A DNA stretch of 49,977 nt. Origin: Tabrizicola sp. Lineage in GTDB: Bacteria > Pseudomonadota > Alphaproteobacteria > Rhodobacterales > Rhodobacteraceae. A model generated the notes under the pieces. The model searched no databases, was not told the origin of the DNA, and saw only the letters and a program-made list of their open reading frames with translations. The stretch spans positions 1 to 49,977 of the forward strand of contig NZ_JAEULP010000039.1 of the NCBI RefSeq assembly GCF_016792905.1, given 5' to 3'. Within the stretch, counting starts at the first letter, position 1, and each line of letters begins with the position of its first letter. The position numbers were made by a program, and so were the translations under genes. Positions 41,890 through 49,181 of this stretch are shown here, in pieces.

Positions 41890-42654
41890 TCAGATTCCCG
41901 CGTACCGCTCGTATCCCCGGTCGGCCCAGTAGCTGCCCTTGCCGAAGCCAAGCGTGGCAAGGCTGTCGGTCAGCTCGATGGTGTGGACGTACTTCGCCAT
42001 CTTGTAGCCGAGCTGCCGTTCCACCCGCAGTCGCAAGGGCGCCCCGTTCGCCACCGGCAAGGGTGCGCCGTTCATCGCATAGGCAAGGATCGTCTGCGGA
42101 TGGTAGGCGTCGATCAGGTCGATGCTTTCATAATAGAACACCTCGCCAGACAGGCTGCGTTCTATGGCGTCGAAGCAATGAAAGACGGCGTAGCGGGCGG
42201 TGAGCTTCGGCTTGGCCAATGTCAGGACGGTGCCCAGCGGCACGCCCTGCCATTTGGCGATGCAGCTCCAGCCCTCGACGCAGTCGTGCCGGGTGATCTG
42301 GGTCCGGGAGGGCAGGGTGGTGAGGTCGGCCAGCGACAGGGTTTGTGGCGTCTCGACCAGCCCGGTCACAGTCAGGCGGTAGTCACGGAAGGCGGACTGC
42401 GCCATCTGCCGGTAGGACGCGTCGACCGGATCGGTCGAACCGTTCGGTCGCTGGCCCTGCCGGATGTCGGCTTCGGAAAACTCGGGCGCGAGGGCGTCGC
42501 CGATCAGCGCGCGCTGGGCGCTGCGGGTCAGGCCCTCGTGGCTGGCGAAAAGCGCGCGCAGGTGGCTGTCGCTACGCCCGGCACTGTCGAAAATCTTGCA
42601 ACCGGAGAGCGCTGCCGCAGTGCTGCCAAGGAGAAACTTGCGACGATCAAACAT
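41890..42654 (-). CDS. Periplasmic molybdopterin oxidoreductase (sulfite-oxidase fold), Tat lipoprotein
   Basis: A 254-aa enzyme of the sulfite oxidase/MsrP superfamily. The Moco ligand is Cys125 in RHDCVEGWSC. An N-terminal twin-arginine signal, DRRKFLLG, runs into the perfect lipobox LSGC (Cys19), so the protein may be exported folded and then lipidated. The cytochrome b gene upstream overlaps it and is the probable electron partner. MsrP repairs oxidised Met with a membrane heme protein; here the substrate is unproven. ATG 42654 with GGAGAGAAAG is preferred over ATG 42666. Confidence 0.85.
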   Translation of the reverse strand: MFDRRKFLLGSTAAALSGCKIFDSAGRSDSHLRALFASHEGLTRSAQRALIGDALAPEFSEADIRQGQRPNGSTDPVDASYRQMAQSAFRDYRLTVTGLVETPQTLSLADLTTLPSRTQITRHDCVEGWSCIAKWQGVPLGTVLTLAKPKLTARYAVFHCFDAIERSLSGEVFYYESIDLIDAYHPQTILAYAMNGAPLPVANGAPLRLRVERQLGYKMAKYVHTIELTDSLATLGFGKGSYWADRGYERYAGI

Positions 42655-43438
42655 CTTTCTCTCCATCAGTGCGATACCAGCCGGTCAGGATCGACCGCAT
42701 CTCGTTCAAGGGGCCAGCGAGCAGGATCATCGCCATATGGACGGCGAAGAAGGCGATCAGCGCCAGCATGGTCAGGAAGTGGATCGTCCGCGCGGTCTGG
42801 CGGCCCTGGAACAGCTCCAGAAGCCAGGGCGCAGCGGCGTTGAACCCGGGCGACATGGAAAGGCCGGTCAGGATCATCAGCGGCAGGGCCAGGAACAGGA
42901 CCGAGGCATAGGCGAGCTTTTGCAAGACGCCGTAGCTCGCCCCATGGTGGAAGCGCAGGCGCGCATGGTCGGCGATGTCGCGGGGCAGCGCGCGCAGGTC
43001 GGAGAGGGTTGGCAGCAACTGGCGGAAGTGGCCGTTCAGCGCCGAGGCCGCCAGCCAGAGCGCAAGCGTGCCGACCAGCGCCCAGGCGAAGAAGAAATGG
43101 ATCGCCCGGCCCGTCGCAAGGCTTTGGTAGGACGGAATGGTAAGCGCGGCCGGGATGGCGCGCGGCTCGCCGTTCGAGACGCCGAGGACGCCGGTCGTGT
43201 CGAACTCGGCCCCAAAGAGGCGGGTCACGCCGACAAGGGTATCGCCATCCTGCCGCGCGCCGATTTCGAGAATGGCGTTGTCGTACTGAAACCCCGCCTC
43301 CTTGCCGATGTGCAGGCTGGGATGGGCGTTGAAGATCTGGAGCCCGGTCAGCATCAGGAAGAACAGGCTGACCGCCCAGACCCAGTGCGTGATCCGGGTG
43401 ATCAGCCTTTGGCGATAGACAAGGGGTCCCGTCGGCAT
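42647..43438 (-). CDS. Membrane cytochrome b (b561/formate dehydrogenase gamma-like)
   Basis: A 263-aa membrane protein with about four hydrophobic helices (near 14-36, 112-132, 175-198, 220-246). It has His residues suited to heme binding: [30 protein letters not shown] and [10 protein letters not shown]. It overlaps the Moco gene by 8 nt, so both are made together. It should pass electrons between the quinone pool and the periplasmic Moco enzyme. Divergent from accD. Confidence 0.87.
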   Translation of the reverse strand: MPTGPLVYRQRLITRITHWVWAVSLFFLMLTGLQIFNAHPSLHIGKEAGFQYDNAILEIGARQDGDTLVGVTRLFGAEFDTTGVLGVSNGEPRAIPAALTIPSYQSLATGRAIHFFFAWALVGTLALWLAASALNGHFRQLLPTLSDLRALPRDIADHARLRFHHGASYGVLQKLAYASVLFLALPLMILTGLSMSPGFNAAAPWLLELFQGRQTARTIHFLTMLALIAFFAVHMAMILLAGPLNEMRSILTGWYRTDGEKDV

Positions 43439-43578
43439 GGCATTCCTCCACTTCTCATGCCGGAGGAACGGAGGCGCGAGGCGAAAGTTTCAGCCCGCCG
43501 AAGCAGATTGCCGCTGATTGCATTTCGGCCCGGCGGGGCTTATCTCGGGAAGCTGACCAAAGGGGCAGCAGGCACCGC

Positions 43579-44487
43579 ATGAACTGGATCACCAACTACG
43601 TCCGTCCGAAGATCAACTCGCTCTTCTCGCGCCGCGAGGTGCCGGAGAATCTTTGGACGAAGTGCCCGGAATGCGGAACGATGCTGTTCCACCGGGAGCT
43701 TGCGGCGAACCTGAACGTCTGCACCACCTGCGAACACCACATGGCGATCAGCCCGCGCGAGCGGTTCGACGCGCTGTTCGACGGCGGCATCTATGCCGAG
43801 GTCAAGGTGCCGGACGCGGTGGTTGACCCGCTGCATTTCCGCGACCAGAAGAAATACACCGACCGGCTCCGCGCGGCGCAGAAGGCCAGCGGAGAAAAGG
43901 ACGCGATGCTGGTGGCCGAGGGTGAGATCAACCGCACACCCATCGTCGCTGCGGCGCAGGATTTCGCCTTCATGGCGGGGTCGATGGGCATGTATGTCGG
44001 CAACGCGATCATCGCGGCGGCGGAGCGGGCGGTGAAGCTGAAGCGTCCGCTGGTCCTTTTCAGTGCCTCGGGCGGGGCGCGGATGCAGGAGGGGATGCTC
44101 TCGCTGATGCAGATGCCGCGCACGACCGTTGCAGTGCAGATGCTGAAGGAGGCGGGGCTGCCGTATATCGTCGTCCTGACCCATCCGACGACCGGGGGCG
44201 TCACGGCCAGCTATGCCATGCTGGGCGATGTGCAGATCGCCGAACCCAACGCCCAGATCGGTTTCGCGGGCGCACGGGTGATCGAGCAGACGATCCGCGA
44301 GAAGCTGCCGGAAGGCTTCCAGCGCGCGGAATACCTCCTCGACCACGGCATGCTGGACCGGGTGGTGCACCGCAAGGCGCTGAAGGACGAACTGGTGACG
44401 CTGGTCCGGATGCTGACCGGCCAGCCGCCCGCGATCAAGGGCGACCTTCCCGCACCGGTCGAGGCCAAGGCCGAGGCGGGCGCCTGA
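43579..44487 (+). CDS. accD: Acetyl-CoA carboxylase carboxyltransferase subunit beta
   Basis: Partner of AccA in malonyl-CoA synthesis. The 302-aa product has the N-terminal Cys4 zinc ribbon (29, 32, 48, 51) and the carboxyltransferase core with [19 protein letters not shown] and [18 protein letters not shown]. Length is standard. The stop is followed 3 nt later by folC, a common accD-folC operon. Confidence 0.97.
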   Translation: MNWITNYVRPKINSLFSRREVPENLWTKCPECGTMLFHRELAANLNVCTTCEHHMAISPRERFDALFDGGIYAEVKVPDAVVDPLHFRDQKKYTDRLRAAQKASGEKDAMLVAEGEINRTPIVAAAQDFAFMAGSMGMYVGNAIIAAAERAVKLKRPLVLFSASGGARMQEGMLSLMQMPRTTVAVQMLKEAGLPYIVVLTHPTTGGVTASYAMLGDVQIAEPNAQIGFAGARVIEQTIREKLPEGFQRAEYLLDHGMLDRVVHRKALKDELVTLVRMLTGQPPAIKGDLPAPVEAKAEAGA

Positions 44488-44490
44488 CCC

Positions 44491-45762
44491 ATGACACAAG
44501 GTTCCGACGTCATCCTGGAACGGATGATGACGCTGCATCCCAAGGTCATCGACTTGACCATGGGCCGGGTTGAGCGACTGCTGGCGGTCTTGGGCAACCC
44601 CGAGCGGGTCATTCCTCCGGTGATCCATATCGCGGGAACGAATGGCAAGGGCTCGACCCAGGCGATGATCCGGGCCGGGCTGGAGGCGGGTGGCGACAAG
44701 GTTCATGCCTACACTTCGCCGCATCTCGCTCGGTTCCATGAACGCATCCGGCTGGCGGGGGAACTGATTTCCGAACCTGCGCTGACGTCCCTGCTGGACG
44801 AATGCATGACCGCCAATGGCTCGGATGAAATAACCTTCTTCGAGATCACCACCTGCGCCGCCTTTCTGGCCTTTGCCCGCACCCCGGCGGACTGGACGCT
44901 TCTGGAAGTGGGCCTTGGCGGTCGGCTTGACTGCACCAATGTGGTGGATCATCCGCGCCTGACGATCATCACACCGGTCAGCCTGGACCACCAATCTTTC
45001 CTGGGGGACACTGTCGCTGCGATTGCGGGCGAGAAGGCCGGGATCATCAAGCGCGGGGTGCCGGTGATCGTCGGGCCGCAGTCGGAGGAAGGTCTTGCCG
45101 TGATCGAGGCCAAGGCCGCGCGGCTGGGTGCCCCGGTCCTGGCCTTCGGCCAGCATTGGAATGCGTTCGAGGATCGCGGGCGGCTGGTCTATCAGGACGA
45201 GAACGGCCTTCTCGACCTGCCGCTGCCGAACCTTCCGGGCCCGCACCAGATCCAGAACGCCGGGGCCGCGATTGCCGCCCTGCGCGCCTTGGGCAGGGAC
45301 GAGGCCGCCTGCGAGGCCGCGGTGACCAAAGCCTTCTGGCCCGCCCGGATGCAGCGCCTGCGGCACGGCCCGCTGGTCGACGCAGCGCCGCAGGTGGAGC
45401 TTTGGCTTGACGGCGGCCACAACCCGGCGGGGGGCGAGGCCGTGGCGGCGACGCTGGCGCGGATGCCCAAGCGCGAGACGCACCTGATCTGCGGGATGCT
45501 CAACACCAAGGACGTGACCGGCTATATGCGTCCGCTCGCCCCGGAGGTGACACGGCTGCATGCGGTGTCGATTCCGGGCGAGAAGAACACGCTTCCCGCC
45601 GAGGCGACGCGCGACGCCGCAGGCGCGGCGGGGATGGATGCGGTGACGGCCGGGTCGGTGGCCGAAGCGCTGGCCGGGATTGCGGCAACCTCGCCCGAGG
45701 CCCGGGTGCTGATCTGCGGCTCGCTCTATCTGGCGGGGACTGTGCTGCGCGAGAATGGGTGA
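44491..45762 (+). CDS. folC: Bifunctional folylpolyglutamate synthase/dihydrofolate synthase
   Basis: Adds glutamate to dihydropteroate and to folates. The 423-aa product has the ATP loop IAGTNGKGST (about 48-57), YTSPHLARFHERI, the GLGGRLDCTN segment and the C-terminal DGGHNPAG. Layout and length match FolC. Cotranscribed with accD. Confidence 0.95.
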   Translation: MTQGSDVILERMMTLHPKVIDLTMGRVERLLAVLGNPERVIPPVIHIAGTNGKGSTQAMIRAGLEAGGDKVHAYTSPHLARFHERIRLAGELISEPALTSLLDECMTANGSDEITFFEITTCAAFLAFARTPADWTLLEVGLGGRLDCTNVVDHPRLTIITPVSLDHQSFLGDTVAAIAGEKAGIIKRGVPVIVGPQSEEGLAVIEAKAARLGAPVLAFGQHWNAFEDRGRLVYQDENGLLDLPLPNLPGPHQIQNAGAAIAALRALGRDEAACEAAVTKAFWPARMQRLRHGPLVDAAPQVELWLDGGHNPAGGEAVAATLARMPKRETHLICGMLNTKDVTGYMRPLAPEVTRLHAVSIPGEKNTLPAEATRDAAGAAGMDAVTAGSVAEALAGIAATSPEARVLICGSLYLAGTVLRENG

Positions 45763-45826
45763 CTGCCCTTAAACGGCCAAAATCTCGGGCAAAACTTGAA
45801 GGATCGAATCCTGCCTGGGCATCTCC

Positions 45827-46468
45827 GTGGACCTTTCACCAGCCCCCCGCTTGAAGTCGCGCGTTGCCTTGCTGATCGACGGGGACAATTTTCCCCGCTC
45901 TGGCGTTTCCCAGATTGAGAGCAAGGCGGCGCGCCTGGGCGAAGTCACCATTCGCCGGGTGTTCGGCGACATGGCGTTGCACAAGGACTGGGCGCAGGAA
46001 ACGGCCTACATTGCAACGCATTGCGCAACATCGGCGGGCAAGAACCGGGCGGACATGGCGCTGGTGATCGCAGCGATGGATTTCCTGCATCGCGGGTTGG
46101 CGCAGGCCTTCGTCATCGTGTCGGATGACCGGGACTTCGATCCGCTGGTGAGCCACATGCGTGAGCAGGGATGCCGGGTCGAGCGCATTGGCAAGCCGAC
46201 ACCGCAGGCAACCGGGACGGCGAAACCCGCGATCAGGCCGAAGTCGGCGACCTGCGCCGACGAGACCGTCGACAGGGTGCGCGCGATGATCGCGGGGGCG
46301 GGGGCGGCTGGTTATCCAATCCAGTCGCTCGGGGTCGCGTTGTATCAAGAGGGAATCAGCCTTGCGGACAGGCCCGTGAAGTCATGGCGCGCCTGGCTGA
46401 CCTCCTATCCCGAAGTATTCGAGTGCGATCCCCGCGGGCCGAAAGCCCGCGTCCGCCTGAAGGGCTAG
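45827..46468 (+). CDS. NYN domain nuclease with LOTUS/OST-HTH-like C-terminus
   Basis: A 213-aa protein. Residues 12-125 are a NYN (PIN-like) domain with LLIDGDN (Asp18, Asp20), RADMALVIAAMDFL (Asp76) and VSDDRDF (Asp100, Asp101, Asp103), the acidic metal site of LabA-like RNases. After a basic, Pro-rich linker, residues about 143-213 resemble an OST-HTH/LOTUS domain (VRAMIAGAG, SLGVALYQEG, SYPEVFEC, KARVRLKG). The start is GTG 45827 with no clear ribosome site; it is the only start that keeps the first strand. Likely an RNA-cutting or RNA-binding protein. Confidence 0.82.
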   Translation: MDLSPAPRLKSRVALLIDGDNFPRSGVSQIESKAARLGEVTIRRVFGDMALHKDWAQETAYIATHCATSAGKNRADMALVIAAMDFLHRGLAQAFVIVSDDRDFDPLVSHMREQGCRVERIGKPTPQATGTAKPAIRPKSATCADETVDRVRAMIAGAGAAGYPIQSLGVALYQEGISLADRPVKSWRAWLTSYPEVFECDPRGPKARVRLKG

Positions 46469-47091
46469 GCGTTCACCCCATATCGCGCCAGGAACATGTC
46501 CACCGCGCCGTGCACGCTGCGCTGCGTCATCTCGGGGGTGATCGTCTCGGCCATGCCGAAAATCAGCTTCTCGTGGATCGTCGCCTTGCAGAGCTGCGCG
46601 AACTGGTCGGCGGCAAGATCAAGATCGTCGATCTGCAACTGCCCGTTCAGTACATAGCAGCGCAGGTGATGGACCAGCCGCTGGTGGATCAGCCCAGGCC
46701 CGAAATCATGGAACTGACGGCCAAGGCCGGGGAAACGTTCGCCCTCGCCCACCACGATGCGGAACATGCGCTGGCCGAAATCCGAAAGCTGGAAGGCGAC
46801 GATATGCTCGGCTGCAATGGTCAGCGCGACGTGAACGGGAATATCGCCCTCAACCAGCGCCTCGGCAGCTTCGGCTTGCCGATGGCATTCGCGGCGCGCG
46901 ACTTCCAGGAACAGAAGCTGCTTGTCGGGGAAATAGGCGTAGATCGTCGCCTTCGATACTCCTGCTTCCCGCGCGATGTCGTCGACCGAGGCCCGCTCGA
47001 ACCCGTCGCGCATGAAGATCTTGTGCGCGCCGTCCAGCACCTGGTCGAACTTCCGGCCGCGCCGGACCCCATGATCGGCAATGACGTTCAT
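46465..47091 (-). CDS. TetR family regulator (AefR-like C-terminus)
   Basis: A 208-aa repressor. Helix-turn-helix at about 28-58 (ASVDDIAREAGVSKATIYAYFPDKQLLF). The C-terminal domain with GQRMFRIVVGEGERFPGLGRQFHDFGPG fits the AefR-like group. ATG 47091 follows AGGGGGG. It is the second gene of a micro-operon with the small exported peptide. Three TGAACT-N4-AGTTCA sites upstream of that operon are the likely targets. Its stop TAG overlaps the stop of the convergent NYN gene within one CTAG. Confidence 0.88.
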   Translation of the reverse strand: MNVIADHGVRRGRKFDQVLDGAHKIFMRDGFERASVDDIAREAGVSKATIYAYFPDKQLLFLEVARRECHRQAEAAEALVEGDIPVHVALTIAAEHIVAFQLSDFGQRMFRIVVGEGERFPGLGRQFHDFGPGLIHQRLVHHLRCYVLNGQLQIDDLDLAADQFAQLCKATIHEKLIFGMAETITPEMTQRSVHGAVDMFLARYGVNA

Positions 47092-47101
47092 CGGCCCCCC
47101 T

Positions 47102-47127
47102 GACCGGGACCATAGAACATCCCGGTC
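47102..47127 (-). promoter_or_regulatory. Stem-loop in the gap of the peptide-tetR operon
   Basis: GACCGGGA (47102-47109) and TCCCGGTC (47120-47127) form a perfect 8-bp stem with a 10-nt loop, just upstream of the tetR ribosome site. It may lower expression of tetR relative to the peptide gene or mark an RNA processing site. No U run. Confidence 0.4.
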
Positions 47128-47150
47128 CGGCGCGGCAAGCGCGGCCGGGG

Positions 47151-47324
47151 TCACTCGGCCAGCTTGCAGGCGGGCTGGGTGTTGGCGCTGTCGCAGCCCT
47201 TGGTGGAGGTCGTCACCACATCCTCGGGGAAGGTGAGCGTCGGCAGCAGAGTGGTCAGCGAATCCGCGGCGACCGGGGCGGCAAGGGCAAGGGTGGTAGC
47301 CAGGGCAAGTGCGAAGCGGGTCAT
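47151..47324 (-). CDS. 57-aa exported peptide, first gene of the TetR micro-operon
   Basis: Signal peptide 1-21 (LALAAPVAAD), leaving a mature chain of about 36 residues with two cysteines in CDSANTQPAC, likely a disulfide loop. GGAGACTGAA precedes ATG 47324; ATG 47336 is in frame but lacks a ribosome site. It stands 59 nt before tetR on the same strand and shares its operator region with mbfA. No known family recognised. It could be an envelope sensor or signal for the TetR/iron module, which is speculation. Confidence 0.72.
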   Translation of the reverse strand: MTRFALALATTLALAAPVAADSLTTLLPTLTFPEDVVTTSTKGCDSANTQPACKLAE

Positions 47325-47338
47325 TTCAGTCTCCATTT

Positions 47339-47413
47339 TGAACTCTTCGGTTCAGAATCTTATCTAAACTTGCCAGTTCAGTTTGGCAAGAGGAAAATGA
47401 ACTCATCAGTTCA
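47339..47413. promoter_or_regulatory. Cluster of three TGAACT-N4-AGTTCA operators
   Basis: Site A TGAACT-CTTC-GGTTCA (47339-47354, one mismatch), site B TAAACT-TGCC-AGTTCA (47365-47380, one mismatch) and site C TGAACT-CATC-AGTTCA (47398-47413, perfect). Site B lies between the -35 and -10 of the peptide-tetR promoter. Centres are 26 and 33 bp apart. This pattern fits autorepression by the nearby TetR and possible joint control of the divergent mbfA. Confidence 0.85.
47361..47389 (-). promoter_or_regulatory. Sigma-70 promoter of the peptide-tetR operon
   Basis: On the minus strand TTGCCA (47389-47384) and TAGATA (47366-47361) are spaced by exactly 17 nt, about 40 nt before the peptide start. 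Operator B overlaps the spacer. Confidence 0.6.
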
Positions 47414-47448
47414 GAATCTGCGATTGTGCCCGCCGATACATGGAATAG

Positions 47449-47465
47449 ATTAGAATCGTTCCAAA
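47449..47465 (+). promoter_or_regulatory. Irr/ICE-like iron control element upstream of mbfA
   Basis: ATTAGAA-TCG-TTCCAAA (47449-47465) is a 7-3-7 near-dyad with one internal mismatch. It resembles the TTTAGAA-N3-TTCTAAA form of iron control elements bound by Irr. It lies 14 nt before the mbfA start. In other alphaproteobacteria mbfA is an Irr target, so site and gene agree. Confidence 0.55.
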
Positions 47466-47478
47466 CTAAGGTGTCCCC

Positions 47479-48456
47479 GTGCTGTCTGCCCTGACCTTCC
47501 GCCGCCGCTTCTCTGACCTCACCGAGCAGGAGGTGCTGGCACTGGCGATTTCCTCCGAGGAAGATGACGCCCGCATCTACCGCAGCTTCGCCGAACGGTT
47601 GCGGGTGGACTTCCCGGCCTCGGCGGCGGTGTTCGACGGCATGGCGGTCGAGGAGGACCACCACCGCCAGCGGCTGATCGAGTTGCATCGCCAGCGGTTC
47701 GGCGAGGTGATCCCGCTGATCCGGCGCGAGCATGTGGCGGGGTTCTACGCCCGCCGCCCAATCTGGCTGGCGCAATCCCTGTCGCTGGACACCATGCGCG
47801 GCGAAGCGGCGACGATGGAGAAAACGGCGCAGGACTTCTACGTTCGCGCTGCCGCCCGCACTCAGGACGCTGCAACACGCAAGCTTCTGGGCGACCTCGC
47901 AGCGGCCGAAGCCGGGCACGAACGCCACGCCCTTCGGCTGGAGGAAACCCATCTGCCGCAGGATGCGCGCGACGCAGAGGACCAGACGGCGAAGCGCCAG
48001 TTCATCCTGACCTGGGTACAGCCGGGGCTGGCCGGGCTGATGGACGGCTCGGTCTCGACGCTCGCGCCGATCTTTGCCACCGCCTTCGCGACGCACAACA
48101 CCTGGACGACTTTCCTGGTCGGCTCGGCCGCCTCGGTCGGCGCGGGCATCTCGATGGGCTTCACCGAGGCCGCGCATGACGATGGCGTGCTGTCGGGGCG
48201 GGGATCACCCGTGAAGCGCGGCCTTGCCTCGGGCGTTATGACCGCGGTGGGCGGGCTTGGCCACGCGCTGCCCTACCTGATCCCCGATTTCTGGACGGCG
48301 ACGACCATCGCGATGATCGTGGTCTTCGTCGAGCTTTGGGCCATCGCCTGGATCCAGAACCGTTTCATGGAGACGCCCTTCCTGCGCGCGGCCTTGCAGG
48401 TTGTGGTGGGCGGTGCTTTGGTCTTTGCCGCCGGGGCATTGATCGGAGGCGGATGA
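47479..48456 (+). CDS. mbfA: Membrane-bound ferritin MbfA (ferritin-VIT1 iron exporter)
   Basis: A 325-aa fusion of an N-terminal ferritin-like domain (about 12-160) and a C-terminal VIT1/CCC1 membrane domain (about 178-325). Di-iron ligands are likely Glu28, Glu59 with His62 in EEDHHRQRL, Glu109 and Glu144 with His147 in AAEAGHERH. The membrane part has GLMDGSVSTLAP and the AHDDG segment. MbfA exports iron and protects from iron and peroxide stress in rhizobia. The start is GTG 47479. Its stop overlaps the next start (ATGA). Confidence 0.92.
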   Translation: MLSALTFRRRFSDLTEQEVLALAISSEEDDARIYRSFAERLRVDFPASAAVFDGMAVEEDHHRQRLIELHRQRFGEVIPLIRREHVAGFYARRPIWLAQSLSLDTMRGEAATMEKTAQDFYVRAAARTQDAATRKLLGDLAAAEAGHERHALRLEETHLPQDARDAEDQTAKRQFILTWVQPGLAGLMDGSVSTLAPIFATAFATHNTWTTFLVGSAASVGAGISMGFTEAAHDDGVLSGRGSPVKRGLASGVMTAVGGLGHALPYLIPDFWTATTIAMIVVFVELWAIAWIQNRFMETPFLRAALQVVVGGALVFAAGALIGGG

Positions 48457-49157
48457 TGTATCGCAAGGGCGAGGTCGGCTATCAGGCGCTGCCGCTGCCG
48501 GATCGGCTCGAACTGGACGAGGCCGGGTCGCTGGCCGGGGCAGAAGGTTTCCTGGCCTTCATGCGCAAGCGGCATTCGGTGCGGGACTATTCAACCCGTC
48601 CGGTGCCCGAGGCGGTGATCGCGGCCTGCATCGCGGCGGCGGGGACCGCGCCGTCCGGGGCGAACCACCAGCCCTGGCATTTCGTGGCGATCTCGGACCC
48701 GGCGATGAAGGCCCGCATCCGCGAGGGGGCGGAAGAGGAAGAACGCGCCTTCTACGCCGGCGGGGCGGGCGACGAATGGCTGGCCGCGCTGGAGCCGATC
48801 GGCACCGGCGTCTCGAAGCCGCACCTGACCGATGCGCCCTGGCTGATCGTGGTCTTCGCGCAGCGCTACGGCCTGACCGAGGACGGTGCGCGCTACAAGA
48901 ATTACTACGTCCCGGAAAGCGTGGGCATTGCGACCGGCTTCCTGATCGCCGCGATCCATCATGCGGGGCTGGTCTGCCTGGAGCACACGCCGAACCCGAT
49001 GAAATTCCTTGGCCCGATGTGTGGCCGACCCGAGCATGAGAAGCCGGTGATGATCCTGCCGGTCGGCTATCCGGCGGAAAGCGCCACGGTTCCGGCGGTC
49101 GCCAAGCGGAAGAAGCCGCTGGAGCAGATCATGAGTGTCTTCCGCGCCCGAACCTGA
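48453..49157 (+). CDS. Nitroreductase-fold flavoprotein, iodotyrosine deiodinase-like
   Basis: A 234-aa FMN enzyme. RKRHSVRDYS (38-47) and AGTAPSGANHQPWHFV (63-78) are the FMN-binding motifs. Beyond the general nitroreductase fold it follows iodotyrosine deiodinase closely: the EEEE run, Glu97-x3-Tyr101 and Lys122 placed 21 residues later, the spacing of the substrate-gripping triad as I recall it for the human enzyme, and the ending PVGYPAESATVP ... KKPLEQIM. It may dehalogenate halotyrosines or a related phenol. ATG 48453 overlaps the mbfA stop, so the two are coupled. The substrate is unproven. Confidence 0.85.
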   Translation: MMYRKGEVGYQALPLPDRLELDEAGSLAGAEGFLAFMRKRHSVRDYSTRPVPEAVIAACIAAAGTAPSGANHQPWHFVAISDPAMKARIREGAEEEERAFYAGGAGDEWLAALEPIGTGVSKPHLTDAPWLIVVFAQRYGLTEDGARYKNYYVPESVGIATGFLIAAIHHAGLVCLEHTPNPMKFLGPMCGRPEHEKPVMILPVGYPAESATVPAVAKRKKPLEQIMSVFRART

Positions 49158-49181
49158 CCGGGGCGGACAGTCGGGGCCGGA

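Noticed and set aside
48453-49157. Identity as BluB (vitamin B12 lower ligand synthesis)
   Set aside because: The EEEE run, the E-x3-Y and K spacing and the C-terminus follow iodotyrosine deiodinase; no cobalamin genes nearby.
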